A program made the position numbers and the translations under genes. Under the pieces are notes generated by a model, which was not told the DNA's origin, did no database searches, and saw only the letters and a list, made by a program, of their open reading frames with translations. From Nicotiana tabacum (taxonomy: Eukaryota; Streptophyta; Magnoliopsida; Solanales; Solanaceae), in NCBI RefSeq assembly GCF_000715075.1, contig NC_134089.1, positions 104,415,157 through 104,479,156 on the forward strand: a stretch of 64,000 nt of DNA, in the 5' to 3' direction. Of the stretch, positions 34,111 through 46,967 are shown one piece after another; the stretch's first letter is position 1; each line of letters begins with the position of its first letter.

Positions 34111-35596
34111 TACATGTGATGACAGAATTGGAGGCGATAGCCTCGGTACGGGCATGAAGGGCATGGTATCTAGCCTAGCCTCCCCCTCTAGGGAGATTTC
34201 TACCTCCTCGACCTCCACCTCTAGCTGGATGAGCAGGTGGGGTAGCAACTGGAGCTGTAATCATAGCCTGAGAACTCTATGAGGCACGCTGTGGCTAAGA
34301 AGTCTGTGGAGGTGCACTCCTCCCAAGTCTAGGGCAATCCCTCACCATGTGGAATGTGTCACCACATTCAAAACAAGATCTAGGAGGATATGGCGGCTGT
34401 GACTGGCTCGGACCAGGTCTGCTGGACTAACCTTTGAAAGCACCCCGCGTAGGAGGCACGCTAGAAACCGGAGGTGCGTAATAAGGCTCCTGAGGCCTAG
34501 GAGGAGCTGGAGCACTACTGGCTGCTGGAAGAGCTGAATGAACAGGATGACTCATATAACCCCGACCATGATGACCTGCAGTTGGGGTACGGGCACCAGA
34601 ATAGTTGCCCAACTCTCGAGACCTCTTGGCCTCCCTCTCCTCTCTCTCCTGAGCATGCATACCCTCAATCCTCCTAGCAATGCTCACCACCTGCTGATAA
34701 GAAATATCCATCTCCAACTCACGAGCCATGCTAGACCTGATGTTGGGAATAAGGCCCTCAATAATCTGGCAAACTCTCTCACGAATAGTAGAAACCAAGG
34801 CTGGTGCATGACTAGCCAAACTAGTGTAACTGACAATATACTCTGAGACAGTCATAGCACCTTGGCGCAAATGCTCAAATTCTGCGCGCCATGCATCCCT
34901 GAGGCTCTGAGGAACATAGTCTCTCAGGAACAGATTTGGAAACTCAGTCTAAGTCAGTGAAGCAGCCACATCCGAACTATCTAACTCATAGGTGCGCCAC
35001 CACTCATAGTCGGCTCCTCGAAGCTGGAAAGTAGTGAAGTAAACCCCGCTCGATCCTGATATACCCATGGTACGGAGAATGTAGTAACTCTCATCTAGAA
35101 ATCCCAGATCATCCTCCGATGCTAGACCACTGAATATAGGAGGCTTGTACTTCTTGAACCTTTCAAGCCTCAGTTGCTCCTCCTCGGAAGTCGTTGCCCT
35201 ATCCTCGGGTTGAACTGGCACTACAGGTGGTACATGAATAATCTCATGGACCTTCTCAACATGCACTCGCTACTCAGGAGTGCAGGCAGTGGGAGTCTGT
35301 GCTCCTGCCCTGGCCTGAGATGTGGCTGTAGCAAGGGGAAAAAACCCTACTTGAGCCAGAGTGGTGTACATGCTCATGAATTGTGCAAAAGTCTCCTGAA
35401 GGGCTGGAGTAGTGGTAGTAGTAGGCGTGTCAGGCGCCTGGACTCTGGCTGGAACTACTGATGGTACCTCAGCGGCAGCTTGTGCAGGTGCTCTAAATGC
35501 ACCACGTGAGCATCCTCGACCTCTACCCCAGCCTCTAATGGCTACAGTAGGGGGCGCGGGTGCCTGATCGTCTCGGGTAGCGCGTCTCCTTACCAT
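34111..35596 (-). pseudogene. element C gag
   Basis: Minus strand, from MVRRRATRDDQ at 35596 through frames 35270-35596, 34949-35266 and 34427-34870. These are separated by single stops in the same overall order. The capsid-type region reads FSGLASEDDLGFLDE and FQLRGADYEWWRTYE. A Pro/Ala-rich linker leads to the zinc knuckle CFECGDTFHMVRDC (about 34330-34375), pattern C-X2-C-X4-H-X4-C. Plus-strand frames across it are shadows. Confidence 0.88.
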
Positions 35597-35780
35597 CTGT
35601 GAGAGAATAGAAGACAGAAGTTTAGAATGGTGATGTTAAAATATCGAACAATAAGAAAATCAAATGAAGTGGAATTTTCCTAATAGTTACATAGCCTTTC
35701 GTAGATAAGTACAGACGTCTCAGTACCGATCAATGAGACTCTAATAAACTAGCTTGTGATCCATGACTCCTATGAACCTA

Positions 35781-35794
35781 GAGCTCTGATACCA
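35781..35794 (-). promoter_or_regulatory. element C primer binding site
   Basis: The complement reads TGGTATCAGAGCTC, a perfect match over its first 12 bases to the initiator tRNA-Met type site, three bases from the 5' LTR. It fixes the element as minus-strand. Confidence 0.9.
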
Positions 35795-35797
35795 ACT

Positions 35798-38625
35798 TGT
35801 CACGACCCCGGTTCGCCATCCGTGAACCATCGTGACAACACCTACTCTCTACGACTAGGTAACCATAATTGCATAAGAAAAACAAAATTTGCGGAAGTAA
35901 AACAATTTAAAATAGAAATAAAGTAGTAACATTGTTTAAATGTGCCGCTCGGCTTACACCATGTTTAACTCTCAATACCAATACATAAATACAACACCCG
36001 AAAACCCATGAATCACAAGCTAAGATCAATACTACATAGCTCTAACTCCGGAATGTCTAATAAGAATAGAAAAATACAGAAGGACTAAATACTAAAAGCA
36101 GGAATAGAAAGGGACTTCTCGGTTTGTAGATGCATCAGATATACCTCGAAGTCTCTGGAGCAGTCACCTCGCCTCAAGGGTGATAGGACTGAGTCGAAGT
36201 AATTGGATCTGCACATGAAAAACATGCGCAGAAAGGGCATGAGTACACCACAACAGTACTCAGTAAGTGTCAAGCCTAAACTCGGTTGGGTAGTGACGAG
36301 GAAGGTCAGGGCCCTACTGAGGTTAAATAAAATATAAAGATTACAAGATAAGATAAGTAGTGCAATTAAGAATCTACAGTAAGAATCTATACAGGATAAT
36401 AAGAGTACAATAACGGAAATAGAGATGAAGGCAAACCACAAGGAAGTACCACTCATAACAAGGATGATAACTTGGGATCTCTCGGTATCCCGAGGATCTC
36501 TTGGTATCCTCAATATCTGTAAGGGATCTCTTGGTATCCCGAGGATCTCTTGGTATCCTCAATATATGCTAGGGATCTCTCAGTATCCCGAGGATCTCTT
36601 GGTATCCTCAATATATGTTAGGGATCTCCCGGTATCCCGAGGATCTCTTGGTATCCTCAATATATGCTAGGGATCTCTCGGTATCCCGAGGATCTCTTGG
36701 TATCGTCAATATATGTGTCAGGGATCTCTTGGTATCCCTCACCTCAATTCAGATCATAAATACGTACAAGGGATCTCCTGGGATGCCGTCCCGTAGTTCC
36801 AAAGTAAAATATACAGCAGCAACACAAGAATACCCAATTAAGCTAAATTTCGTTCCAAATAAATAGTTAATTCTAGCCTAACATGCTTCATGTAATGCAA
36901 TTAAGGCAGTTTAAGCAAATAGGCAATTAAGTCAACTAAACATGCTTTTCTAAACTAGCAATAGGCTAAATTCGCAAGTAGAATAAAACCGAAAAAAGAA
37001 CTCAATTTAAATACTTAAGAAAAAACCGGATTTTCAATAATTAGCTCAAGTACGCGCTCATCATCTCGCATACAAGGCATTTCAGTTATCAAATATATCA
37101 TTTCCTAAGGGGAATGTCTCCCACATAAGGTTAGACGAGCCACTTACCTCTAACTAGCTCAAATCAACCTGAAACCACGCTCTTGCCACGAGTACTCGAC
37201 TCCAAATGGCCCAAATTTATTCAATTCAATCGCATAATATAAATAACACTTCAAGTAACTGATTCTACAATTAAATTCTAAGCTAATACGCGAAATAGGT
37301 AAAATAACCAAAACGCCCCTCGAGCCCACAGCTCGAAATTAGGTATAATTTATAGTTTCAGAATCTTCACACTCTCATGAGTCTAACTATACCAAAATTA
37401 TCCAAATCCGATGTCAAACCCCCAATCAAAACTCAATTTCTTGGTCTAAGAACTTTTCCCCAATTTTCATACAAATTTCAAAATTAAATAATAGATTTAA
37501 GTGTAGATTCATGGAAATTAGTCTAAACCGAATAGGAATTACTTACCCAAATCGCTCAGGTGAAAATTTCTTCAAAAATTGCAATCTCCCGAGCTTCCAA
37601 GTCCAAAATATAAATTATGGCTCAAACCTTCAATTTTGGATTATAAAAATCTGTCCAGGGATTCCCTTAATCGCGAACGCAGTCAAACCTTCGCGTTCGC
37701 GAAACACAAATTGATATTGACCATTTTTCTTTCTTCGCAAACGCGTCCCCTTCCTTGTGAACGCGAAGGCTCAGCTTCCAGCCCATCGCAAACGTGGCCC
37801 CCTTCTCGCGAACGCGTAGATCAAGACCCCAGCCCTTCGCGGACGCGGGACCTCCCTCGCGAACGTGAAGGCCAAAACTTCAACTCCACTTCCTATCCCT
37901 TTGGGAACGCAATGGCTAGTCGAAAACGCGAAGAACAACTGGTCTGCAACACACCAACAATTTCTGCAATTCAAACATCAAGAAATGGTCCGGTAAACCA
38001 CCCGAAACTCACCCGAAGCCCCCGGGACCTTAACCAAACATAGAAACATATCCTATAACCTCATTCGAACTTGTTCCAACCTTCGGAATGCAAAAACAAC
38101 ATCAAAAAACCTATTTCTCATCGAATTCAAGCCTACGAATTCCAAAAACTCAAAAAATACGCTTTCGATCAAAATGTCTACCAAACCTCGTCCGAATGAC
38201 CTGAAATTTTGCACAATCGACACATTCAACACTACAGAGCTACTCCAACTTCTGAAATTCCATTCTGACCCTCGGATCAAAATCTCGCTATCGAACCAGA
38301 AACTTCAAAAATTTAACTTTCGCCATTTCAAGCCTAAATTAGCTACGGTCCTCCAAAACACAATCCGAACACACACCTAATCCCAAAATCACCCAATGGA
38401 GCTAACAGAACCATTGGATTTCCATTCCGAGGCCGTCTTTACACTGTTGCAACTACGGTCAACTCTCCAACACTTAAACTCTTATTTAGGGATTAAGTGT
38501 CCTAAACTCTCCGAAACTCAAAATCGAACATCCCGACAAATTAAATTAGCAGTTATAAACTTGGAAAAATCAGTTAATAGGGGATCAACACATAAATTCT
38601 TAAGACGACCAGCCGGGTTGTCACA
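35798..38625 (-). mobile_element. element C 5' LTR
   Basis: Minus-strand start TGTGACAACCCGGCTGG at 38625, end CGTGACA at 35798; 2828 bp. It matches the 3' LTR closely by eye, with many point differences and small indels, so the insertion is not very recent. The tandem GATCTCTTGGTATC block is at about 36470-36740 and the TCGCGAACGCG-like cluster at about 37670-37940. Confidence 0.9.
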
Positions 38626-38657
38626 TCAAACTTATGTGTTGGCGTTTACATGCACAG

Positions 38658-39990
38658 ATGACGGTAACTAGGAAGACTACGGCTAGCTAGAGGAGAGAAA
38701 CAAAAGTAGGTGAGGGGACTAGCAGGGTACCCCCAGTAGATGGGGCCCAATCGGAGTCGCAGGGAGAGATCCCTACCCAGAGATTACCGACTCCTCCATC
38801 ACCTGATGAGATTCCTAGGGAGACCACACATCTAGTTCCCACTCCGCTTCCATCAGATCAGGACTTGAGGAGTGCTGTGCATTTGTTGGCACAGTTGGTA
38901 GCTACCCTGCAATAGGCTAGGGCATCCGCTAGTGCACAACCTTCTGAGGGATCTGAGAGTCCAACGATCCGAGAGTTTATTACTTTGAATCCCACAGAGT
39001 TCACGGGGACAGATTAGAGGGAGGAACGCAGGATTTCATAGATTAGCTTCATAGGATCTTTTGGGTTATGCATTCCATGGAGAAAGAGGTGGTTGAGTTA
39101 GCAGCTTTTCGACTCCGAGATATAGCCATCCATTCGTATGAGGGATGGGAAAGGTCCAGGGGACGTGATGCACCTCCTGCTATTTAGGAGAATTTTTCAG
39201 ATGCCTTCCTTGACCAGAACTTACCACGAGAGATCCTACAGGCCCAACTCGATCAGTTTCTAGTCCTCAAGCAGGGCAATATGATTGTTCGAGAATATAG
39301 TCTCTGTTTTGACTCATTGGCCAGATATACACCGTCCATAGTTGCTACTATGCGGGATAGAATCCATAGATTTATAGCACGGTTGGCCCCAGAGTTGATT
39401 GAGGCGTGTGCTACCGCTGCATTGCAGGATAGTATGGATATCTCCCGAATTCTTGCATTTGCGTAGAATATAGAAAGGGGTAGGCATCAGTAGCAGGGTG
39501 TGGAGAGGACTGAGTTAGGGCAGTGTAAGAGGACGAGATTTTTCAGGTCTCATGAGCAGTCTTAGGGTAGTTACAGGACCCAGTACTTCGAATGACCACC
39601 TAGATCTCCGCCACCTCAGCTACAGGGCTACAAGTATGACCGCTATACTTAGTCAGGACCAGGTGAAAGCTCCCATTGTCTGGTTTGCAGAGACAACGAC
39701 GTTCGGGGAAAACATGGTCAATCCCGCTGCGGTGTGCCATCTGTGGTAGAGGACACTTGGGCCAATGCCGAGTCAGTTCCGATGCTTGTTATACATGTAG
39801 ACATCTAGGGCATATGATGGGAGATTGCCCAAATAGAGATTCTGGGGTATGGCGCAACCAGCAAATTCAGCAACATGATCCGCTATGTCCGTGCATCCTT
39901 CAGGGCACGAGTCTCAGCCTTCGGCTGGTAGAGGTTGAGGCAGAGGGTCTAGCTCAGGTGGTAACCAGAATCATATCTATGCGCTAGCAG
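38658..39990 (+). pseudogene. element B gag
   Basis: Resumes after the element C insertion. A frame opens with MTVTRKT at 38658 and is broken by TAG codons (the first about 30 bases in). It reads FTLNPTEFTG-type capsid sequence, then REYSLCFDSLARY (frame 39281-39466). The zinc knuckle CYTCRHLGHMMGDC lies at about 39786-39828 in a different frame, so at least one shift is present. Gag normally forms the particle that packages the element RNA. Confidence 0.85.
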
Positions 39991-42180
39991 GTCGACAGGA
40001 CCAAGAGTCCTCACCAGACGTTGTGATAGGTATGTTGACCATTTGTTCTCACGATGCTTATACCTTGATAGACCCAGGATCTACTTTATTATGTATTACC
40101 CCATTTGTCGCGCGGAAATTTGGTATAGTGCCTGAAATACTAAGTGATCCTTTTGCGATATCTACACTACTGAGAGAATTGATTATTGCTAGACACATTT
40201 ATCAAGGTTGTACGATATTAGTTTGTGGTCGTCAGACCTCAGCCGACCTAATTGAGCTAGAGATGTTGGATTTTGATACCATCATGGGCATGGACTGGTT
40301 GACAGCTTGTTATGCCATAGTTGATTGTCTAGTAAAGATAGCCAGATTTCATTTTCCAAGTGAGTCAGTCCTTGAATGGGTAGGTAATACAGCGACACCT
40401 ATAGGTAGGTTTATTTCCTATCTGAAGGCGAGGAAAATGATCGCAAAATGGTGCATTTATCATATTGTGCGAATTAAAGATGCGAATGCTGAGATACCTA
40501 CACTTCAGTTTATTCTAGTAGTTAAAGAGTATGCAGATGTATTTCCAGATGAACTTCCAGGTATTCCTCTAGAGCGAGAGATTGATTTTGGCATCGATTT
40601 TCTTCCAGGAATGCAACCAATATACATCCCTCCGTATAGAATGGCACCTGCCAAATTAAAGGAGTTGAAGGAGCAGTTAAAAGATTTACTAGAGAAAGGT
40701 TTCATCAGACCCAATACCTTATATTGGGGTGCACCGGTATTGTTTGTACGGAAGAAAGACGGCTCGCCAATGATTTGTATTGATTACAAGAAACTAAACA
40801 AGGTAACTATTAAAAATAAGTATCCCCTTCCAAGGATAGATGACTTGTCTGATCAGTTGTAGGGAGCTAGATGCTTTTCAAAGATAGATTTGAGGTCGGG
40901 TTACCACCAGGTCAGAGTTCGGGAGAAAGATATTCCCAAGATAGCCTTTAGGACCCGATATGTCCACTTTGAGTTCCTTGTTATGTTCTTCGGTTTGACG
41001 AATGCACCTGCCATATTTATAGACGTGATGAATAGCCTATTCTAGCCATATTTGGATCTGTTCGTGATAGTCTTTATTGATGATATTCTGGTTTATCTAT
41101 GTTCAGAGGATGAGCATGTGGATAACTTGCGAGCAGTACTCCAAACTCTCTGCGATAATAAATTGTATGCTAAGTTTTCTAAGTGTAAGTTCTGGTTAAG
41201 TTCGTAGCATTCTTGGGGCATATTGTATCCGACGGAGGTATAAAAGTAGACACTCAGAAGATTGAGGCTGTGAAATCCAAACCTAGACCTACCACTTTGA
41301 CAGATATTCGTAGCTTTCTAAGGTTAGTAGGATATTATCGGAGGTTTCTATAGGGCTTTTCTTCTCTTTCAGCACCATTAACAAAGCTGGCATAGAAAGC
41401 GACTAAGTTTTAGTGGACAGAGGCTTGTGAGCAGAGTTTCCAATAGCTTAAGAACAGGTTGACCCCAGCGCCAGTTCTAGTACTTCCAAAAGGTCCAGAT
41501 GGTTATGCCATGTATTGTGATGCCTCAGGTGTTGGGTTAGGATGTGTCCTGATGCAACATGAGAAAGTAATTGTGTATGCTTCACGGTAGTTAAAGAAGC
41601 ATGACCAAATTATCCGACCCACAACCTCGAATTAGCTATGGTTGTCCCTGCACTTAAGATATGGTGGCGTTTTTTATATGGCGTTCATGTTGATTTGTTC
41701 ACAGATCATAAAAGCATGCAATATATCTTCAAGAAAAAAGAGTTGAATTTGAAACAGAGGCGATGGCTTGAGTTATTGAAAGATTACGATGTTAACATTC
41801 TCTACCATCTAGAGAAAGCTAATGTTGTAGCAGATGCCTTAGGTCGTCAATCTATGGGCAGCGTAGCACATGTAGAGGCTGAGAAAAGACAATTAACAAA
41901 AGAGATTCATCAATTGGCTTGTTTGGGGGTTCGGTTAGTAGACTCTGGCAATGGAGGAGTTGTACTCCAAAATGCTGCAAAATCATCTCTTATAGTTGAA
42001 GTAAAGGAGAGGCAGTACAAAGATCCAAAGTTAGTTAAGTTGAGAGAGCGGGTTCCACAACAGAAAAAGTCATTGTTAGAACTCAAAAGAGATGGGGTTC
42101 TCAGATACAAGGGTCGTTTGTGTGTTCCAGATGTAGCAGGGCTACGAGACAGAATTATGTTAGAGGCACATTATTGATGG
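39991..42180 (+). pseudogene. element B protease, reverse transcriptase and RNase H
   Basis: The best-preserved frame (40023-40862, 279 residues) covers the protease ([18 protein letters not shown]) and the reverse transcriptase start ([29 protein letters not shown]). After a stop come [21 protein letters not shown] and the intact catalytic box FIDDILVY (about 41070-41095). RNase H shows YCDASGVGLG (about 41510) and the LFTDHKSMQYIF ... LNLKQRRWLELLKDYD block. A base loss near 41204 and several stops break it. Unlike C, the catalytic aspartates are kept. Confidence 0.92.
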
Positions 42181-43454
42181 TATTCCATTCACCCTGGGTC
42201 GACAAAGATGTATTACGACATTAAGAATGTGTATTGGTGGAACGATATGAAGATGAACATTGCTGAGTATGTCGCTCAATGCCCTAGTTGCCAGTAGGTG
42301 AAAATAGAGCACCAGAAGCCCGAGGGCTAATGCAGACTATAGAGATCCCGACATGGAAATAAGAGGCAATAAACATGGACTTTATCACAGGTTTACCTCG
42401 TTCCCATCCTAAGTTTGATTCCATATGGGTGATAGTCGATAGTCTCACGAAATCAACTCATTTTCTTCCGATTAGATCTACATATACAATAGAAGATTAT
42501 GCAAAATTATATATTAAAGAGATAGTGCGACAACACAGAGTACCAATATCTATTATATCTGACCGTGGGGCCCAATTTACAACACATTTTTGGAGATCAT
42601 TTCAGAAAGGTCTAGGAACTCAGGTGAATCTCAGTACAACTTTTCATCCACAAACAGATGGACAAGCTGAGCGCACGATTCAAACGCTCGAGGATATGTT
42701 GAGAGCGTGTGTGCTGGATTTTAAAAGAAGTTGGGATGAACATCTACCTCTTATCGAATTTTCATATAATAACAGTTACCACTCCAGTATCCAGATGGCT
42801 CCGTATAGGGCTTTGTATAAGTGCAGGTGCAGATCTCCTATAGGGTGGTTTGATGTTGGAGAATCTGGGTTACATGGGCTAGACCTGGTTTAGCAAGCCA
42901 TAGAAAAAGTAAAGCTTATCCAGGAGCGACTGTTGATAGCTCAAAGTCGTCAGAAGTCATATTCTGACGTGCGACGATGAGATTTAGAGTTCAAGGTTAA
43001 TGACTGGGTATTCTTAAAGGTGTCACCTATGAAAGGTGTGATGAGGTTTGGTAAGAAAGGTAAGCTTAGACCATGGTATATTGGGGCTTATAGGATCATT
43101 CGGAGAATGAGTCAAGTAGCTTATGAGTTAGAATTGCCCTCGAAATTGGATTTTATTCATCCAGCTTTTCACGTATCTATGTTACAAAAGTGCATTGGCG
43201 ATCTTACCCAAGTGGTGCCCACAGATGATGTACAGATTATAGAGGACTTGTTATACCAGGAAATTTTGGTTGCCATCCTAGACCAACAAATCCACAAGTT
43301 ACGAAATAAGGAGATAGCATCTGTGAAGGTTTTATGGAGAAGTAAGAAGGTGGAAGAGATGACGTGGGAAGCAGAGGAAGAAATGAAGTCTAAATACCCC
43401 CACCTGTTTCAAACTGAAGATATGACTCGAGGGTATAAACTCACAGTCCAGTAG
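42175..43454 (+). pseudogene. element B integrase and chromodomain
   Basis: The integrase zinc finger ([11 protein letters not shown] ... CPSCQ, about 42188-42295) is followed by a stop. The core (frame 42375-42893) has MDFITGLPRS, the ISDRGAQF aspartate and FHPQTDGQAERTIQTLE. After another stop come VSPMKGVMRF, HPAFHVSML and a chromodomain-like end VKVLWRSKKVEEMTWEAEEEM, then PHLFQ. Chromovirus, Tekay/Del-like. Stops make it inactive, but large parts are readable. Confidence 0.92.
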
Positions 43455-43653
43455 GTCATCAGGTAAGCTCTCATTTTTAACTCTCAAAATTTGTAATGGA
43501 CAGTTGTGTGGAGCCAAATGCTGCAATTTATAGATAGTGGCCCTGTGTGGCATGTATAGTAAGTTTTCTGGCTGTGTACAGGTTGGTTTTAGTCTAATGT
43601 ATAGTAAGTTTTCTGGCTGCGTACAGGTTGGTTTTAGTCTAATGTACGAAGGA
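43455..43653 (+). mobile_element. element B 3' non-coding with internal duplication
   Basis: Short untranslated stretch before the 3' LTR. A ~41-bp direct repeat, TATAGTAAGTTTTCTGGCTG and following bases, starts at about 43555 and again at about 43601. The polypurine tract next to the LTR is weak (ACGAAGGA). Confidence 0.7.
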
Positions 43654-44771
43654 TGTTACATCTCGCGTTTTTCATATGTTAAAATTTCGTCTTCAGTTAA
43701 TTAACGTAGACTCGAGGGTGAGATCATCGTGACGTTAATGTATTTATGCTATTTATAACAAGCGATAAATAAGTGTCATGAAGGATAAAGGATGCACAAA
43801 TTAGAGAAAATGAGATTCGTTGAAAATGGCCAATTTGAGATAAAATGCGGATCAAGTGATAATACCTGATAATTATAAACTAGTACCATGCAAGATACCA
43901 TATGACCATGGTAGTATAATAAAGTATATTAAAAATAAGTAGAATTTTAAGTAATTTGGAGTAATTTTAAATTATGCGGGTAATTGATTAATTATCGGGT
44001 AACAAAATATTACTCAGTTAACTAATAAGTGGATAAAGATTAAATATCCCATCCCCAACCCCACGTGGAAGCTAGCCATGTTATAAAGGAATGACTAACA
44101 TCATTCCTTGCTAAGGTGTCATGAAGTAACAATATGTTTCTTTTCCAAGACTTTGCCTAATCAAAGTCTTTCAATTAAAGACTAAAATAAACCATGCAAT
44201 TTTATTTCAAAAAGGTTTCAAGACTAAGACAGAACGTTAGGCATCTTGCAAACTCTTTCAAAATTTCATTCCAACAGTTTCAATACAAGACCAAAACAAA
44301 GTGATTCATTCTCAAACCTCTTAGGAAGACATTAACTTAGGAGAAAAATCAGATTTCTATCATGAAGTAACAAGATTATCGTGTAGCATCATAAATCTTC
44401 AACAGTTCAATGAAGATTTTAAGAATTTTAGCAATGTAAAATCTTGCGATTTTAAGGGAGTACGGTGTAGCTTTTTCCAAGGATATCATACGGATTTTCC
44501 CCTACTCCAGGTATGTTAGGCTAAGTTTTTCCTTCATTTTAGCATGATCGCGTCATTACACAAGTTTGATACCGAACCATAACGAAAAATTCATATCCCG
44601 AAATTTATATTGTACACAAGTTTGATAACGAGTCACATTGCACATTATCTTGTAATGTGGCCCATAGCCAAAGTATGACATTATATGTTCAGAGTCTCTT
44701 AGTCGCAAGTGGTACACAAGGATATATGAGGCACTAGGTGCCGGTGTCGCTCCCGGGCTCGGGGCGTGACA
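43654..44771 (+). mobile_element. element B 3' LTR, internally deleted
   Basis: Starts TGTTACATCTCG and ends GGGGCGTGACA like the 5' LTR, but is 1118 bp rather than 1980. The two copies match to about 26690/44593 and again from about 27585 on. The 3' copy has lost about 0.86 kb, including the GAGCGAGCC repeats and the ~27180-27500 stretch. Confidence 0.85.
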
Positions 44772-46967
44772 GTTTGCACGGGATAATGTTGGGGCTAACG
44801 GTATTTCTATGTCATTAATTGATCTATATTTCAGCATCAAGGGGATTTAGATGAACAACTTCAGATTCACATAAAGTCTATTCAGCGTGGGCATCGTGGT
44901 TGCGGTAGAACGGAGTGCTTCAGAGGAAATACAGTGGTTTATGAGCTTCTAAGCTACGTGGTTCGTGTTTGGGTCATCTGTATTTGGGGATTTGATTGGG
45001 GTTATTGCATATCGACTATCTGAAGAAATGGGTCGGCTCTATGGTGTTTGGTCAGCATATCAACAAAAGTAATTGGTCATTTTTAATGGGGATTCTCTAC
45101 CGGTATTTATGGTAGTACTCTTAGATTGGATGGGTTATGTGACCTAGTTGAGTTGGGGAGATGCGGTCATAATGGCTTAGTTGCGGGCGGTTAAATTTTA
45201 GAGGGTTCTCGATGGTTTTGGGAACAACTTGAGTCGGTTGACTGCTATGGGCATAAGGAATATGTTGTACATTGTGGATTTCTCCTGAATATGTATAAAT
45301 TAATAGAGTGTTGTCATTGTTGGATATGATATGTGTAGAGTGTGCATTTTTGGAAAGGAACTTGAGTTTTAGTTTGCGGGTACGTGGCTAGTGGCACGGT
45401 GATTATTGGGTTTTGAGGCTTTTGAGGTTCAAATTTTGTTATGCGGCCAAAATTCTATATGGGTGCTTCAACAGAATGATGGGTCGTGAGTGATATATCA
45501 ACCATCTGATTTGCATAGTTGAGTTTGGGTATGGAAATTTTGGTATTCCTGAGGTTTTGGGGCTAGATACCATATGTGGACTATTTTCTGTTTGTGGATT
45601 GTGAAGAAACATTGAGGATGGGATAATTAATAGCATACATTATCGATAGGTTACTGTGGATTTTTTGAAGGATATTTACCTTTTTGGAAATGATCAAGAT
45701 CTAGGCTGGGGGCTATTTGAAAGCTCAATGAGAATATGCATTTTGTATCAGGTCAAGTTTGGGTGCTCATGTGAGATTGTCATCATGGTTGTGTTACCGG
45801 GAAAAATGGATATTATCTGTGCCCTTAGCCTTTGTTATGTGCTACTCTCTTATGTTGTGATGGGCTGCGAGGTTGTATGGTTATTCTCCATGCATATTGT
45901 AATTCCGTTCAGGCCTTATGGCAATGCGGGCGAGATAGCCCTTGTGATGTTGATTTGCTCATTGCACCTTAGTCATGCTTGCTTTCTTCCATGTTTATTC
46001 ATTTTCCTACAGTTATACTTATGCACACTGCTGTGCTTGATATCAATATTCATGTGATCAGTAAACCCAAGCATTTTGTCTTGATGAGTATCTGGGAGTG
46101 GGCTGCACGCTGCATCGGATGTTATGTGGGATACCCTTTCCTTGTGTTTATTTGGTGTTTTTCTTCCCTCTGTGGTATTATTTAATGAAAATTGTACTTT
46201 TGTTGTTACATATGTTGTACTTGTTAAATAATCCTTGTACCTTGCTTTCCTTTTATTTGTGTTGCATAATTGAGTTATTGCTGGTTTGGTGTACGAGCTG
46301 TGTGGTGTAAGAATCTGCGTGGTTCTGTGATGAGTTGTTAGTGGGATACTTGTATTGGTTGAGATGAGGTTCTTAGACCTGATATTAGTACTATTGTATT
46401 GGGGGTGAGGAGTGTTTGGAAGTATGAGGATGTTTCTGCTAAGATTTGGGTAATTGCCCTTGGCGGACGAGAGTGCTTCTTGACTTGTTGACTTAATGGG
46501 CGGCTATGAGTTTCCACATGTTGCTTTATCATGGGCAGTGTTGTGGAGGTCCGGAACAAGGTTATATTCAATGTGAAGTGTATTTCCAGCATCCAGGATG
46601 TTATTTGAGCAGATATAGTGGTCAGAGGGAATTGCGTCGGGCATTTGAGCTGTGTGGAACAACATGTAATTGTATTTTGGATTGGAATTTTTTGCTCAAT
46701 TCAACTTGTTCAGGTTCATACCGTGTGATGATGTGGGATTCAGGTCCTATGATGAATTTCAGATGTTGAGGTTTGGGTCCTCTCCTAAGGTTATGGACTG
46801 AAGATAAGGTGAGACCTTCAGTAAAGTTGCATTGTCATTCCTACATCGGTTTGGGTGATGGGGAATCACCCCCGGGTGTATGTACGGTGGGTTCATGCAG
46901 TGGTTCGATGGCTTTGGAAAAACACTGGCCACGTTCGAGGATGAATGTATATTTAAGTGGAGGAGGA
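44772..46967 (+). mobile_element. element A internal region, 3' part
   Basis: Continues A after the B insertion and ends in CACGTTCGAGGATGAATG, the polypurine tract TTTAAGTGGAGGAGGA and the 3' LTR. The last ~1.3 kb (45641-46967) is duplicated at 19744-21087. No protease, reverse transcriptase or integrase motif is seen. The 133-residue frame at 45656-46057 is hydrophobic and is interrupted in the other copy, so it is not considered a gene. Confidence 0.75.

Noticed and set aside
30674..35596. Many plus-strand open frames across element C (such as 31688-32095, 34538-34846, 35174-35461)
   Set aside because: They are antisense shadows of the minus-strand gag-pol region, which matches chromovirus domains in order.
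25734..44776. Target-site duplication for element B
   Set aside because: CCTTG and GTTTG match at only three of five positions, so I do not claim it despite clear LTR boundaries.
45656..46057. 133-residue hydrophobic frame as a possible membrane protein
   Set aside because: The duplicated copy at 19770-20180 has stops in the same frame, and the region is retrotransposon interior without codon conservation.
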